Shown here: positions 42,500 through 49,925 of the stretch, piece by piece
Layout: each line of letters begins with the position of its first letter
Position numbering within the stretch: position 1 is the stretch's first letter
NCBI GenBank assembly: GCA_037146715.1
Contig: JBAWWO010000004.1
Span: forward strand, 1 to 64,000
Length of the DNA stretch: 64,000 nucleotides
Reading direction: 5' to 3'
Origin: Alphaproteobacteria bacterium
Lineage (GTDB): Bacteria; Pseudomonadota; Alphaproteobacteria; UBA7879; UBA5542
Notes under the pieces: generated by a model
Seen by the model: the letters and a program-made list of their open reading frames with translations, nothing else
What the model was told of the DNA's origin: nothing
Database searches by the model: none
Made by a program: the position numbers and the translations under genes

Positions 42500-43327
42500 C
42501 TATCCTTTGATGGCCCCGGCTGTTAAGCCAGAGACGATCCGTCGTTGAAATATAAGAACTAACACAATAAGGGGGAGTGTGACAATGACAGAAGCAGCCA
42601 TAATTTTTCCCCAGGGTAATTCGTACTCAGACGCCCCTGTCATCAAGGCAATCGCAACAGGTACAGTTCTTGCCTGGCTTTCGACTGTGAAGGTAAGGGC
42701 AAACAAAAATTCATTCCAGGCTGCAATAAAGGTCAGTAGGCCTGTTGTGACCAAAGCAGGCCATAAAAGGGGTAAGAAAATCTTGAAGCAAATGGTTACA
42801 GGGCCTGCACCGTCTAAAATAGCAGCTTCCTCAATTTCCTTAGGCAGCTGCTTCATAAAAGTTGTCAGAATCCATACGGTAAAGGGCAGGGAAAAAATCA
42901 TATAAGAGAGGACCAGGCCCAAAAGGTTATTATATAGACCCAAAGTGCGAATCAATTCAAACATGCCCGAAAGAACGGCGACTTGGGGAAACATGGAAAC
43001 ACACAAGACGGAAAGCAACAGGAGGGAGCGCCCTCTGAAACGTACGCGACCCAGCGCATAAGAAGCACTAATAGCCAAAAGCAAGCAAATAGAAACGGTG
43101 GTGATCGCCACAAAAATTGAGTTTAAAATGTTGGTGCCAAAAGGCTGCTCTTTAAAAATCTCTACATAGTTTGACCAGGCAAAATTAGGGGGCCAAAAAT
43201 CAACCCTAAAAAGATCGGGTCCTGTTTTAAAGGAAGACACCAGTGCCCAATAAAAAGGAAAAATAGAGAGCAATATAATAAAAAATGAGCTGATATATAG
43301 AATGTATTTTTGAGTTTTTGAGCGCAT
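42500..43327 (-). CDS. sugar ABC transporter permease (MalG family)
   Basis: A 275-residue inner-membrane protein with six TMs. The cytoplasmic EAA loop reads EEAAILDGAGPVTICFKIFL followed by PLLWPAL, which docks the ATPase. The N-terminus (YILYISSFFIILLSIFPFYW) and C-terminal QRRIVSGLTAGAIKG are those of CUT1 MalG-type subunits. It lies 1 bp after the MalF-type gene and 12 bp before the ATPase gene, so the three are one operon. Confidence 0.93.
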   Translation of the reverse strand: MRSKTQKYILYISSFFIILLSIFPFYWALVSSFKTGPDLFRVDFWPPNFAWSNYVEIFKEQPFGTNILNSIFVAITTVSICLLLAISASYALGRVRFRGRSLLLLSVLCVSMFPQVAVLSGMFELIRTLGLYNNLLGLVLSYMIFSLPFTVWILTTFMKQLPKEIEEAAILDGAGPVTICFKIFLPLLWPALVTTGLLTFIAAWNEFLFALTFTVESQARTVPVAIALMTGASEYELPWGKIMAASVIVTLPLIVLVLIFQRRIVSGLTAGAIKG

Positions 43328-43328
43328 A

Positions 43329-44276
43329 TTAGCGGTCCTCTTTCATATCAGATTTCATGCGCCCAGCTGTCAGGAAGGCAATGCTGATAATCGCCATAAT
43401 TAAAAACAAGAAGGTTGCAGCGGCTGAACCCAGTCCCACGTTCTGGAAATCAAACAGCTGTTGGCGGGCATAAACGGACATAGACATGGTATCTCGACTG
43501 CCGCTAGTTAGAATGTAGATCAGGTCAAAAACACGTAAAGCATCGATGGTTCTAAAAACCATGGCTACAATGATGGCGGGTTTTAATAGAGGCAAGGTGA
43601 CACGCCAGAAAACCCGCAGGGGATGGATGCCGTCAATACGGGCTGCCTCAAAACATTCCTGGGGCAGCATCTGAAGACCTGCTAACAGCAGTAAGGCCAT
43701 GAAAGGGGTGGTTTTCCAAACGTCAACTAGAATGATGGTGGCCATGGCCAGGTCTGGGTCGGCCATCCAGGCCACAGGCTTGGCAAGAATCCCAACCTTT
43801 ACAAGGATGTGGTTAACGACCCCATAAACGTCATTGAACATCCAGCGCCACATTTTAGCGGAAACGATTGTGGGAATAGCCCAGGGGATCAACATGGCTG
43901 TTCTGACCCAGGCGCGGCCTTTGAAATGGGCGTTTAGAATCAAGGCAATGCCTAATCCCAGGGTCAATTCTAAAGCGACAGAAATAGTTGCAAAGGTAAG
44001 AGTATTGCGGACAGCCCGCCACCAGCCAGAATCTTGGATCAGCATGGAGAAATTTTCAAATCCCACAAAGCGATAGATTTCCATACTGTTTAAGGAGGCA
44101 TCCGTCATGGAAAACCAAATGGTTCTGACCAACGGCCATCCAGCAACCAGCAACAGGGTAACCAAGGTGGGGGCAATGAATAGCCAAGCGTACTGAACCC
44201 GCGTTTTCGTTAGTTGAGATTTTAGTCCTTTATTCAACCGTTGTGCCTCATAAAATACCTTTTCCAAAAAAGGCAT
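43329..44276 (-). CDS. sugar ABC transporter permease (MalF/UgpA family)
   Basis: A 315-residue inner-membrane protein with six TMs (first near 30-52, YAWLFIAPTLVTLLLVAGWP). The EAA loop is FEAARIDGIHPLRVFWRVTL followed by PLLKPAI. It lacks the large periplasmic insert of E. coli MalF and so resembles ThuF/AraP-type subunits. It is first in the importer operon. About 120 bp upstream separates it from accA, including a family B arm at 44374-44392. Confidence 0.93.
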   Translation of the reverse strand: MPFLEKVFYEAQRLNKGLKSQLTKTRVQYAWLFIAPTLVTLLLVAGWPLVRTIWFSMTDASLNSMEIYRFVGFENFSMLIQDSGWWRAVRNTLTFATISVALELTLGLGIALILNAHFKGRAWVRTAMLIPWAIPTIVSAKMWRWMFNDVYGVVNHILVKVGILAKPVAWMADPDLAMATIILVDVWKTTPFMALLLLAGLQMLPQECFEAARIDGIHPLRVFWRVTLPLLKPAIIVAMVFRTIDALRVFDLIYILTSGSRDTMSMSVYARQQLFDFQNVGLGSAAATFLFLIMAIISIAFLTAGRMKSDMKEDR

Positions 44277-44373
44277 ACGTTAATACTGTGTTCTGTTCTC
44301 TTACAGAGCTCTGCCATCATAATAATAAACCCCCCTGGGATCAATAGACTTCTTTAGGAACTATTGCCCTCCT

Positions 44374-44392
44374 CGGGCTTTGACCCGTGGAT
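44374..44392. repeat. family B single arm
   Basis: CCTCGGGCTTTGACCCGTGG is an eroded family B palindrome 7 bp downstream of the accA stop on the minus strand. It may help end the accA transcript before the importer operon, but it has no T-tract. Confidence 0.45.
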
Positions 44393-44398
44393 GCATTC

Positions 44399-45346
44399 CT
44401 AAATATTCCGGCCCATTTCCAAGAACTTTTGGCGACGTTGGGCGCCAAGTTGGCGAGGTGTCAAATTCATCAGGTCCTTCAGATTACGTTGAAGGGCTTT
44501 TGATAAATTCTTAATGGATTCTTCGTGATGACGGTGGGCGCCACCTAAAGGCTCTTCCACAATTTCGTCAATGACTTTTAGCTTCAGCAAATCTTCTGCC
44601 GTTAGTTTTTGGGTAGCAGCTGCTTCCTTCTTTTTGTCAGCGCTATGCCACAGAATTGAAGCACATCCCTCAGGCGTGATCACGGAGTAAATGGCGTGTT
44701 CCATCATAAGGACTCGGTTGGCCGTACCCAGGGCAATGGCACCACCAGAACCGCCTTCTCCAATCACCGCAGCCACAAAAGGCACACTGACGGAAAGACC
44801 CACGTCAATAGATCGGGCAATGGCTTCTGCTTGGCCGCGTTCTTCAGCATCAATGCCGGGGTAAGCACCTGCCGTATCAATCAAGGTTACAATGGGAATT
44901 TGATAGTGGTCCGCTAATTTCATCAGGCGTTGTACCTTGCGATAACCCTCAGGTTTTGGCATCCCAAAATTATGCTTCATGCGGGATTCCATGTCATGGC
45001 CCTTTTCATGTCCAATAATCATAATGGTTTGACCGTTGAGTCTGCCCATGCCGGCAACGATGGCGGCGTCTTCTGCAAAGTTGCGATCACCCGCAAGCTC
45101 AGTAAAGTCATCAATCATGCCTCTGATATAATCTAGGCAGTGGGGGCGTTCCGGATGGCGGGCTACCTGTACCTTGTCCCAGGGGGTCAAGTTTTTATAG
45201 GTTTCCCGCAAAAGTTTATCGACTTTCTTTTGTAAAGCCGCAATTTCCTCAATAACATCTACCCCGCTGTCTTTCGATGCGTGGCTGAGTTCTTCCATCT
45301 TTGCTTCTAAAGCATTAATTTGGTTTTCAAAATCTAATGTATTCAT
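44399..45346 (-). CDS. accA: acetyl-CoA carboxylase carboxyltransferase alpha subunit
   Basis: A 315-residue subunit that with AccD transfers CO2 from carboxybiotin to acetyl-CoA, the first step of fatty-acid synthesis. Recognisable blocks are LDFENQINALEAKMEEL, ARHPERPHCLDYI, GDRNFAEDAAIV, MPKPEGYRKVQRLMKLA, LIDTAGAYPGIDAEERGQAE and VIGEGGSGGAIALG. The ATG at 45346 overlaps the stop of the upstream O-antigen-ligase-like gene (ATGA); a TTG at 45352 is less likely. The coupling to a surface-glycan gene is accidental by function but indicates one transcript. Confidence 0.97.
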   Translation of the reverse strand: MNTLDFENQINALEAKMEELSHASKDSGVDVIEEIAALQKKVDKLLRETYKNLTPWDKVQVARHPERPHCLDYIRGMIDDFTELAGDRNFAEDAAIVAGMGRLNGQTIMIIGHEKGHDMESRMKHNFGMPKPEGYRKVQRLMKLADHYQIPIVTLIDTAGAYPGIDAEERGQAEAIARSIDVGLSVSVPFVAAVIGEGGSGGAIALGTANRVLMMEHAIYSVITPEGCASILWHSADKKKEAAATQKLTAEDLLKLKVIDEIVEEPLGGAHRHHEESIKNLSKALQRNLKDLMNLTPRQLGAQRRQKFLEMGRNI

Positions 45347-46635
45347 TTGCAATTATTTCTCGGTACTAACTTCTTTATACAGATGATCAGACAAATCGTC
45401 AAAAATAATAAACTAACCATCCACCCCTGCCAAATGCCAAAGCTGACGGTCCAAATAACCATATAGCTTGCAAAGACAGCATTGCCAAGGGATCTTAAGA
45501 AATTATCTTCCAGAGTTGCCCAAGATTTCATGACAAACCATATGAAAAAAGATAAGCATAAAACCCCAATAAGACCAAACTCAAACCATATTTGAATGAA
45601 ACCATTGTGGGGGTGGGTTCCAAAAACGGGGGAATTATGGCAGACCCAGTTTCCCCAATCATAGGGTGTGACATTAAGAATTTCCCCATGACCAGTTGTC
45701 ACAGGCCCAGGTTTGTAAGCAATACAAAGAGATAATCTGTCCTGAATTTTGTGTGTGGCATTGAATCCATGCCCTATGAGGGGATGTTCTGTAATAAATT
45801 TTCCAAACCCATGCCACATTTGCAATCGATGTTGATAGCTTTGCTTTAAAAGATATAGATGATTAAAAAGCGATTCAGGGGTTAGAATTTTCCAAAAAAG
45901 AAAAGGCGTAACCCACAGCAGTAGAATGCTGAATCCTGCTAAAAGGGTGCTGATTATCTTTAGGCGATAGCTCAGCAGAAAAACTAATCCACTGGCCAGA
46001 AAAGCAAGCAGAGCAGCATCAGGCCGAGACTTTTTAAGAATAAAAATAAGGATAAGGGCCAGAAATCCTGCGCCCCATTTGAAATGACAAGGTTTCAAGA
46101 ATTTCTTTAGGGCAAAAAAGGCAGGCCAGAACAGAAAGATCAAGATAACGGTGCCTTTTAGGTACCTCTCTGCATAGAAATTGCGTTCATTAAAGCAGTG
46201 CTTTGAAACCCAATTTCCCCCATAAATTTCTACAAAATAAAAGAGGGTATAGAATAAAAATCCCCACAGAAAAATTTTGCTGATAAAAAGTTTGGTTTCA
46301 GAAGTTGCTTGGCGAGACGCCCACAGACAAGCCCCACCCAGAGACAATACCCCTATCAGTCGAGCATAATGGCCAAAATCGGTCCAAGCGCCCTCATTCC
46401 AAATCAAGGAAATAACTCCCCAGCTTAAGAAACCAGTGACGGCTATCAAAAAAGGATTTTGCCGATTTCTTGTCAAAAACTGTTTTAGTTGTTGTGCCTG
46501 TAAAAAGGTGAAGTTTTCCGCAACTACTGGTAAAAAAAGAGCCAATAAAATAACCATCCCCTTTCCTTTAAAAGTGGCGACTATTGGCAAACTAAAGAAG
46601 ATTGCCCAGGTCAAGATTTTCTGTACCATGGTCAT
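45343..46635 (-). CDS. O-antigen ligase/polymerase-like membrane protein (Wzy_C family)
   Basis: A 430-residue membrane protein with about eleven TMs. A periplasmic loop carries the Wzy_C signature GTHPHNGFIQIWFEFGLIGV, including the HPHN...E pattern of WaaL ligases and Wzy polymerases. It would join a polyprenyl-linked glycan to lipid A-core or polymerise it, at the periplasmic face. A second ATG at 46629 is possible. Together with the GT4, GT2 and multi-TM genes it suggests a surface glycan pathway whose genes are scattered in this genome. Confidence 0.85.
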   Translation of the reverse strand: MTMVQKILTWAIFFSLPIVATFKGKGMVILLALFLPVVAENFTFLQAQQLKQFLTRNRQNPFLIAVTGFLSWGVISLIWNEGAWTDFGHYARLIGVLSLGGACLWASRQATSETKLFISKIFLWGFLFYTLFYFVEIYGGNWVSKHCFNERNFYAERYLKGTVILIFLFWPAFFALKKFLKPCHFKWGAGFLALILIFILKKSRPDAALLAFLASGLVFLLSYRLKIISTLLAGFSILLLWVTPFLFWKILTPESLFNHLYLLKQSYQHRLQMWHGFGKFITEHPLIGHGFNATHKIQDRLSLCIAYKPGPVTTGHGEILNVTPYDWGNWVCHNSPVFGTHPHNGFIQIWFEFGLIGVLCLSFFIWFVMKSWATLEDNFLRSLGNAVFASYMVIWTVSFGIWQGWMVSLLFLTICLIICIKKLVPRNNCK

Positions 46636-46680
46636 GATGGGGGGATCATAGCTGATTTTGCAAAAAAGTTTAAGAAATTT

Positions 46681-47763
46681 TCATCCCACCCACTGATTAT
46701 AGGTTTTCAGCAGGGGGCTGCAGCTCGAGCTATCTCGTGCCAGGAAAAGTCTGAAAAGCCGTTCCTGGTCTTTTTCTGAGGATGATAGGATGGCCGGAAT
46801 TCGTTGCTTTAAATATTCAAAGAATTCTCTGTCTATGATAAGGCGTTTGCCTCCATATTCAGCGGGAGGTGGCACGCCTAGACTTAGTTGACTCCATTTA
46901 ACGCCGCCCGTTGAAGAGCGTCTTTTTTTCTGTTTTGCAAAACCAGATAGGAAATTGTGGCTGCATCCAAAAATGTTAGAACATCCTGGTGCGCAGCCTT
47001 CTAATCCTATCAACAGAACATCTGTGTTTTGATCGGGGAATTGCTTCCAAAAAATTAAAAGATGCCCTAGCTGTCGTTTCGGGAGCGGTGATTTTGTCTG
47101 GGCACAGAACTCTCCTCCATCCACATAAACATAATTCCCATTGGGAAGGGGGCTGCCAACCCAGCCCAGAGCAAAGTTTAAAGACAGATTGCCCTCTCTA
47201 CTAGAAAAACCCCGGAAGGAAGATTTGATTTTTATCTCTTGAAATTGACCATTAGAAAAGATAACTCCATGGGAAGAGAAAGAGCGTTTCTCATAAAGTC
47301 CTTGATTTCCGCTAGACAAAAATTCAAGGAATTCCGTCATAGGAACCCCTTTCAAAATAATCATGATCCGTTGTCCTTGGGTTAAGGCAGTTGCGACAGG
47401 GAAAGGCCAGGAACAGGTATTAATGTTGTTGTCTTGGTCTGTGTATTGCAAATTACCCAGGCCCAGAGCTAAATAGAGTCGCCTTAGAAAAACTGCTTTT
47501 GCTTGAGTTATTTTCCAAGCTAATTCTGCGGTTGGCCCAAAAAAAGAAATTTCTCGAAATCTATCAGGATCTTGAAACAGAGTTGCATACATAAGATCAA
47601 CGCTGTTAGAAATTTGTTCTTCAGGTGGATTATCAACCTGATTCCAAGACTCGGCGGTGACCGTCCACTTATTTGGAATGGATTGAATATAGCTAGGGCA
47701 TTCTCCAAGGGAAATCTGAAGACATAAAACAAAAATAAAACCGAATAGAATTTTTTTATACAT
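46681..47763 (-). CDS. secreted Cys-containing protein of unknown function
   Basis: A 360-residue protein with a Sec signal peptide (MYKKILFGFIFVLCLQISLG; no proper lipobox although Cys22 is close). The mature part has about ten cysteines, several clustered in GLEGCAPGCSNIFGCSHNF near residues 255-275, suggesting disulfides in the periplasm or outside. A basic KQKKRRSS patch follows. I do not recognise the family. It ends 45 bp before the O-antigen-ligase-like gene on the same strand, so the two may share a transcript. It is divergent from the sugar-binding protein gene. Confidence 0.65.
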   Translation of the reverse strand: MYKKILFGFIFVLCLQISLGECPSYIQSIPNKWTVTAESWNQVDNPPEEQISNSVDLMYATLFQDPDRFREISFFGPTAELAWKITQAKAVFLRRLYLALGLGNLQYTDQDNNINTCSWPFPVATALTQGQRIMIILKGVPMTEFLEFLSSGNQGLYEKRSFSSHGVIFSNGQFQEIKIKSSFRGFSSREGNLSLNFALGWVGSPLPNGNYVYVDGGEFCAQTKSPLPKRQLGHLLIFWKQFPDQNTDVLLIGLEGCAPGCSNIFGCSHNFLSGFAKQKKRRSSTGGVKWSQLSLGVPPPAEYGGKRLIIDREFFEYLKQRIPAILSSSEKDQERLFRLFLARDSSSCSPLLKTYNQWVG

Positions 47764-47830
47764 TGTGCCCTGCCGCTATTTTTACAGTAGAAGAGCTGAG
47801 CAATATTATCAACTAAGGATTGCATAAGAG

Positions 47831-47860
47831 TTGAAAATCCTTTATATCTTCTGGTAAAAT
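47831..47860 (+). promoter_or_regulatory. sigma-70-type promoter of the sugar-binding protein gene
   Basis: TTGAAA at 47831-47836, an 18-bp spacer and TAAAAT at 47855-47860. The ATG is 54 bp further on and has an AAAAGGG ribosome site. Position between divergent genes supports a real promoter. Confidence 0.5.
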
Positions 47861-47913
47861 CAGCTGGTGCTGAAGCGGTTAAAACGCTGAAAAAGATATT
47901 AAAAGGGATACTG

Positions 47914-49236
47914 ATGAATAATTCATTTTTAACAGGTTTAAGTAAGTTTTTAGCGCTGGGTTTAGGAGTAGTTTTGCTGCTTTCTGGGTGTGGCAAAAAG
48001 GAAGAATCTTCTGCCCAAGATGATGCAATTGTCATTACCTGTGGCATGGTTGCCCAAGAACATGAAGCCTGCAAAAAAGGGGTTGAACTGTGGCAAGCCA
48101 AAACCGGCAAAAAAGTAAAAGTCCTTCCTGCCCCCAATGGATCTAACGAACGGCTAACCCTTTTCCAACAACATTTAGCGGCGGGTTCTTCCGACATTGA
48201 TATCTATCAAGTGGATGTGGTGTGGCCGGGTGTTTTGGTCAATCACTTGGAAGATTTGTCCCCCTATTTAACGGCAGAACGTCGGGCAAAATATATCCCA
48301 TCTTTACTCAATAACAACAAGGTTGAAGGTAAATTGGTGGCTTTGCCCTGGTTTGCTAATGTGGGTATTCTTTATTACCGAAAAGATTTGCTCGAGAAAT
48401 ATCATTTGCCGGTTCCCCAAACTTGGGATGATATTGAACAGATGTCAAAGAAGATTATAGAAGGTGAGAAAAAAGCTGGTGACGATAAGCTATGGGGATA
48501 TGTTTTCCAAGGAAAGGCCTATGAAGGGCTAACGTGCAACGCTATTGAATGGATTAGTTCTTTTAAAAATGGCGGGACTATTGTTGAAAAGAATGGCCAT
48601 GTTTCCGTCAACAATCCTGACGCTATTAAAATTTTGGATCAGATTGCGGCGTGGGTGGGCACTATTTCTCCCCAGGGTGTTTTGAATTATGAACAAGAAG
48701 ATTGCCGTGGGGTCTTTCAATTGGGGCAAGCGATTTTCATGAGAAATTGGCCTTATGCCTGGCATCCCCTTAACTCATCAGATAGTGCTGTTTCTGGAAA
48801 AGTAGGCATCACTTTGCTGCCTAAGGGTGGCAAAGATGGGAAATCTTCGGGTACGATTGGGGGCTGGAATTTAGCAGTCTCTAAATATTCAAAGAAAAAA
48901 GCCGATGCCATTGATTTGGTATTGTTTTTGACAGATGAACCTGAATTGAAGCGCCGGGCTATTGAATCAGGGTACTTCCCACCCATGCATACTTTGTTTA
49001 AAGATCCCCAGGTTTTGGCTATCAATCCTCTTATGAAAATTATGTTGCCTGTGATGACAACGGCAACACCCAGACCCTCAGCTCAAACGGGTAGCAAATA
49101 TAGCCAAGTCAGTTCTGTCTTTTGGAATGGAGTGTACTCAACCCTTTCTAAACAGGGTTCAGCCGAAGAAAACCTGAAAGAGGTTCAAGAAAAATTGAAT
49201 CTGATCAGTCAGAACGGGACTAAGTGGTACAGGTAA
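47914..49236 (+). CDS. sugar ABC transporter substrate-binding lipoprotein (trehalose/maltose type)
   Basis: A 440-residue family 1 solute-binding protein. The signal peptide ends in the lipobox LLSGC (Cys about residue 26), so it is lipid-anchored. IDIYQVDVVWPGVLVNHLED and the PWFANVGILYYRKDLLEKYH hinge segment are characteristic of trehalose/maltose/alpha-glucoside binders such as ThuE and AglE. It should deliver sugar to the MalF/MalG/MalK-type importer encoded at 41.4-44.3 kb, which lacks its own binding protein. Here the gene stands alone with its own promoter and a strong hairpin terminator. Confidence 0.9.
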   Translation: MNNSFLTGLSKFLALGLGVVLLLSGCGKKEESSAQDDAIVITCGMVAQEHEACKKGVELWQAKTGKKVKVLPAPNGSNERLTLFQQHLAAGSSDIDIYQVDVVWPGVLVNHLEDLSPYLTAERRAKYIPSLLNNNKVEGKLVALPWFANVGILYYRKDLLEKYHLPVPQTWDDIEQMSKKIIEGEKKAGDDKLWGYVFQGKAYEGLTCNAIEWISSFKNGGTIVEKNGHVSVNNPDAIKILDQIAAWVGTISPQGVLNYEQEDCRGVFQLGQAIFMRNWPYAWHPLNSSDSAVSGKVGITLLPKGGKDGKSSGTIGGWNLAVSKYSKKKADAIDLVLFLTDEPELKRRAIESGYFPPMHTLFKDPQVLAINPLMKIMLPVMTTATPRPSAQTGSKYSQVSSVFWNGVYSTLSKQGSAEENLKEVQEKLNLISQNGTKWYR

Positions 49237-49279
49237 AAACCTAGCTTTTTGGCCGATTACTTCGTGAAAACACCCCATT

Positions 49280-49328
49280 CCCGTCATCACGAGGAGGACG
49301 TAGTCCGACGTCGTGATCCAGCTTTTTT
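49280..49328 (+). terminator. family A repeat, left copy; probable terminator
   Basis: CCCGTCATCACGAGGAGGAC begins the repeat. Stems are ATCACGA/TCGTGAT and GGAC-GTA-GTCC, ending GATCCAGC followed by seven T. It lies 43 bp after the sugar-binding protein stop and fits a Rho-independent terminator. It is also the left inverted repeat of the GIY-YIG unit that ends at 49697. Confidence 0.65.
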
Positions 49329-49357
49329 TGTTAAATTTTTTATGCTAAAAATCTTCC

Positions 49358-49652
49358 ATGAGAAAACAACCTGTTGTCTACATGATGACCAACCGATACA
49401 AAGGAACGCTTTATATTGGCGTAACATCTAGTCTGGCCCATCGAGTATTAGCATCGCAGTGAGTTTACGAAAGGCTGTTTTACGCAGCGATATGGGTGCA
49501 AGATTCTGGTTTATTATGAGTTTTTTGAAAGCATGCCTGAGGCTATTGCGAAAGAAAAGCAATTAAAGAATAGATCTCGCCAAAAGAAAATAGAGATTAT
49601 AGAAAACTTCAATCCAGAATGGAATGATTTGTATGAATCTATCTGTTTTTAA
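49358..49652 (+). pseudogene. broken GIY-YIG endonuclease-like gene
   Basis: The ATG at 49358 opens a frame reading MRKQPVVYMMTNRYKGTLYI, continuing GVTSSLAHRV, the N-terminal half of small GIY-YIG nuclease-superfamily proteins of the UPF0213 type. It stops at TGA 49460-49462. A second frame then resumes with FTQRYGCKILVYYEFFESMP, EAIAKEKQLKNRSRQKK and IEIIENFNPEWNDLYESI to the TAA at 49650-49652, which is the family's C-terminal half. A short deletion or frameshift at about 49450-49475 therefore broke a gene of roughly 95 codons. The two near-identical inverted family A repeats sit 29 bp before it and directly after it. Confidence 0.85.
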
Positions 49653-49697
49653 AAGCTGGATCACGACGTCGACCTTAGGTCTCCTCGTGATGACGGG
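49651..49697. repeat. family A repeat, right copy, inverted
   Basis: Read on the minus strand it gives CCCGTCATCACGAGGAGACC onward to GATCCAGCTTTT, matching the left copy except in the inner stem, where GACC-TAA-GGTC replaces GGAC-GTA-GTCC. The stem is kept by paired changes. Confidence 0.85.
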
Positions 49698-49748
49698 AAC
49701 GGAGGAATTTTACGCGAATAGCCCGCAAAAATCTAAGTTTTTATACTA

Positions 49749-49905
49749 CCGTCCTTGCGAAGAAATTCGAAGAATTTCTGTGGCAATCCAGCTGTTTTTT
49801 ACTATATCTGTCATGCTGAACTCGTTTCAGCATCTTATTTCAGATCCTGAAATAAATTCAGGATGACAGTTTAAGCTGGATCCTCGAGGTAAGCCCGGGG
49901 GGATA
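49749..49905. repeat. cluster of three further palindromic repeats
   Basis: First, 49749-49793: CCGTCCTTGCGAAG onward, with stem GAAATTC-GAA-GAATTTC, ending GTGGCAATCCAGCT. Second, 49808-49869: CTGTCATGCTGAACTCG onward, closing with CAGGATGACAG. Third, 49873-49905: AAGCTGGATCCTCGAGG and a degenerate family B arm AAGCCCGGGGGGA. The sequence types are close to repeats known from Rickettsiales and some other host-associated bacteria. No gene is visible from 49698 to 49925. Confidence 0.7.
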
Positions 49906-49925
49906 TACTCTTTTACCCGAGTTTC

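Noticed and set aside
49624-49866. An 80-codon plus-strand ORF starting inside the GIY-YIG remnant.
   Set aside because: It consists of the nuclease tail in the wrong frame plus palindromic repeats; it is not a separate gene.
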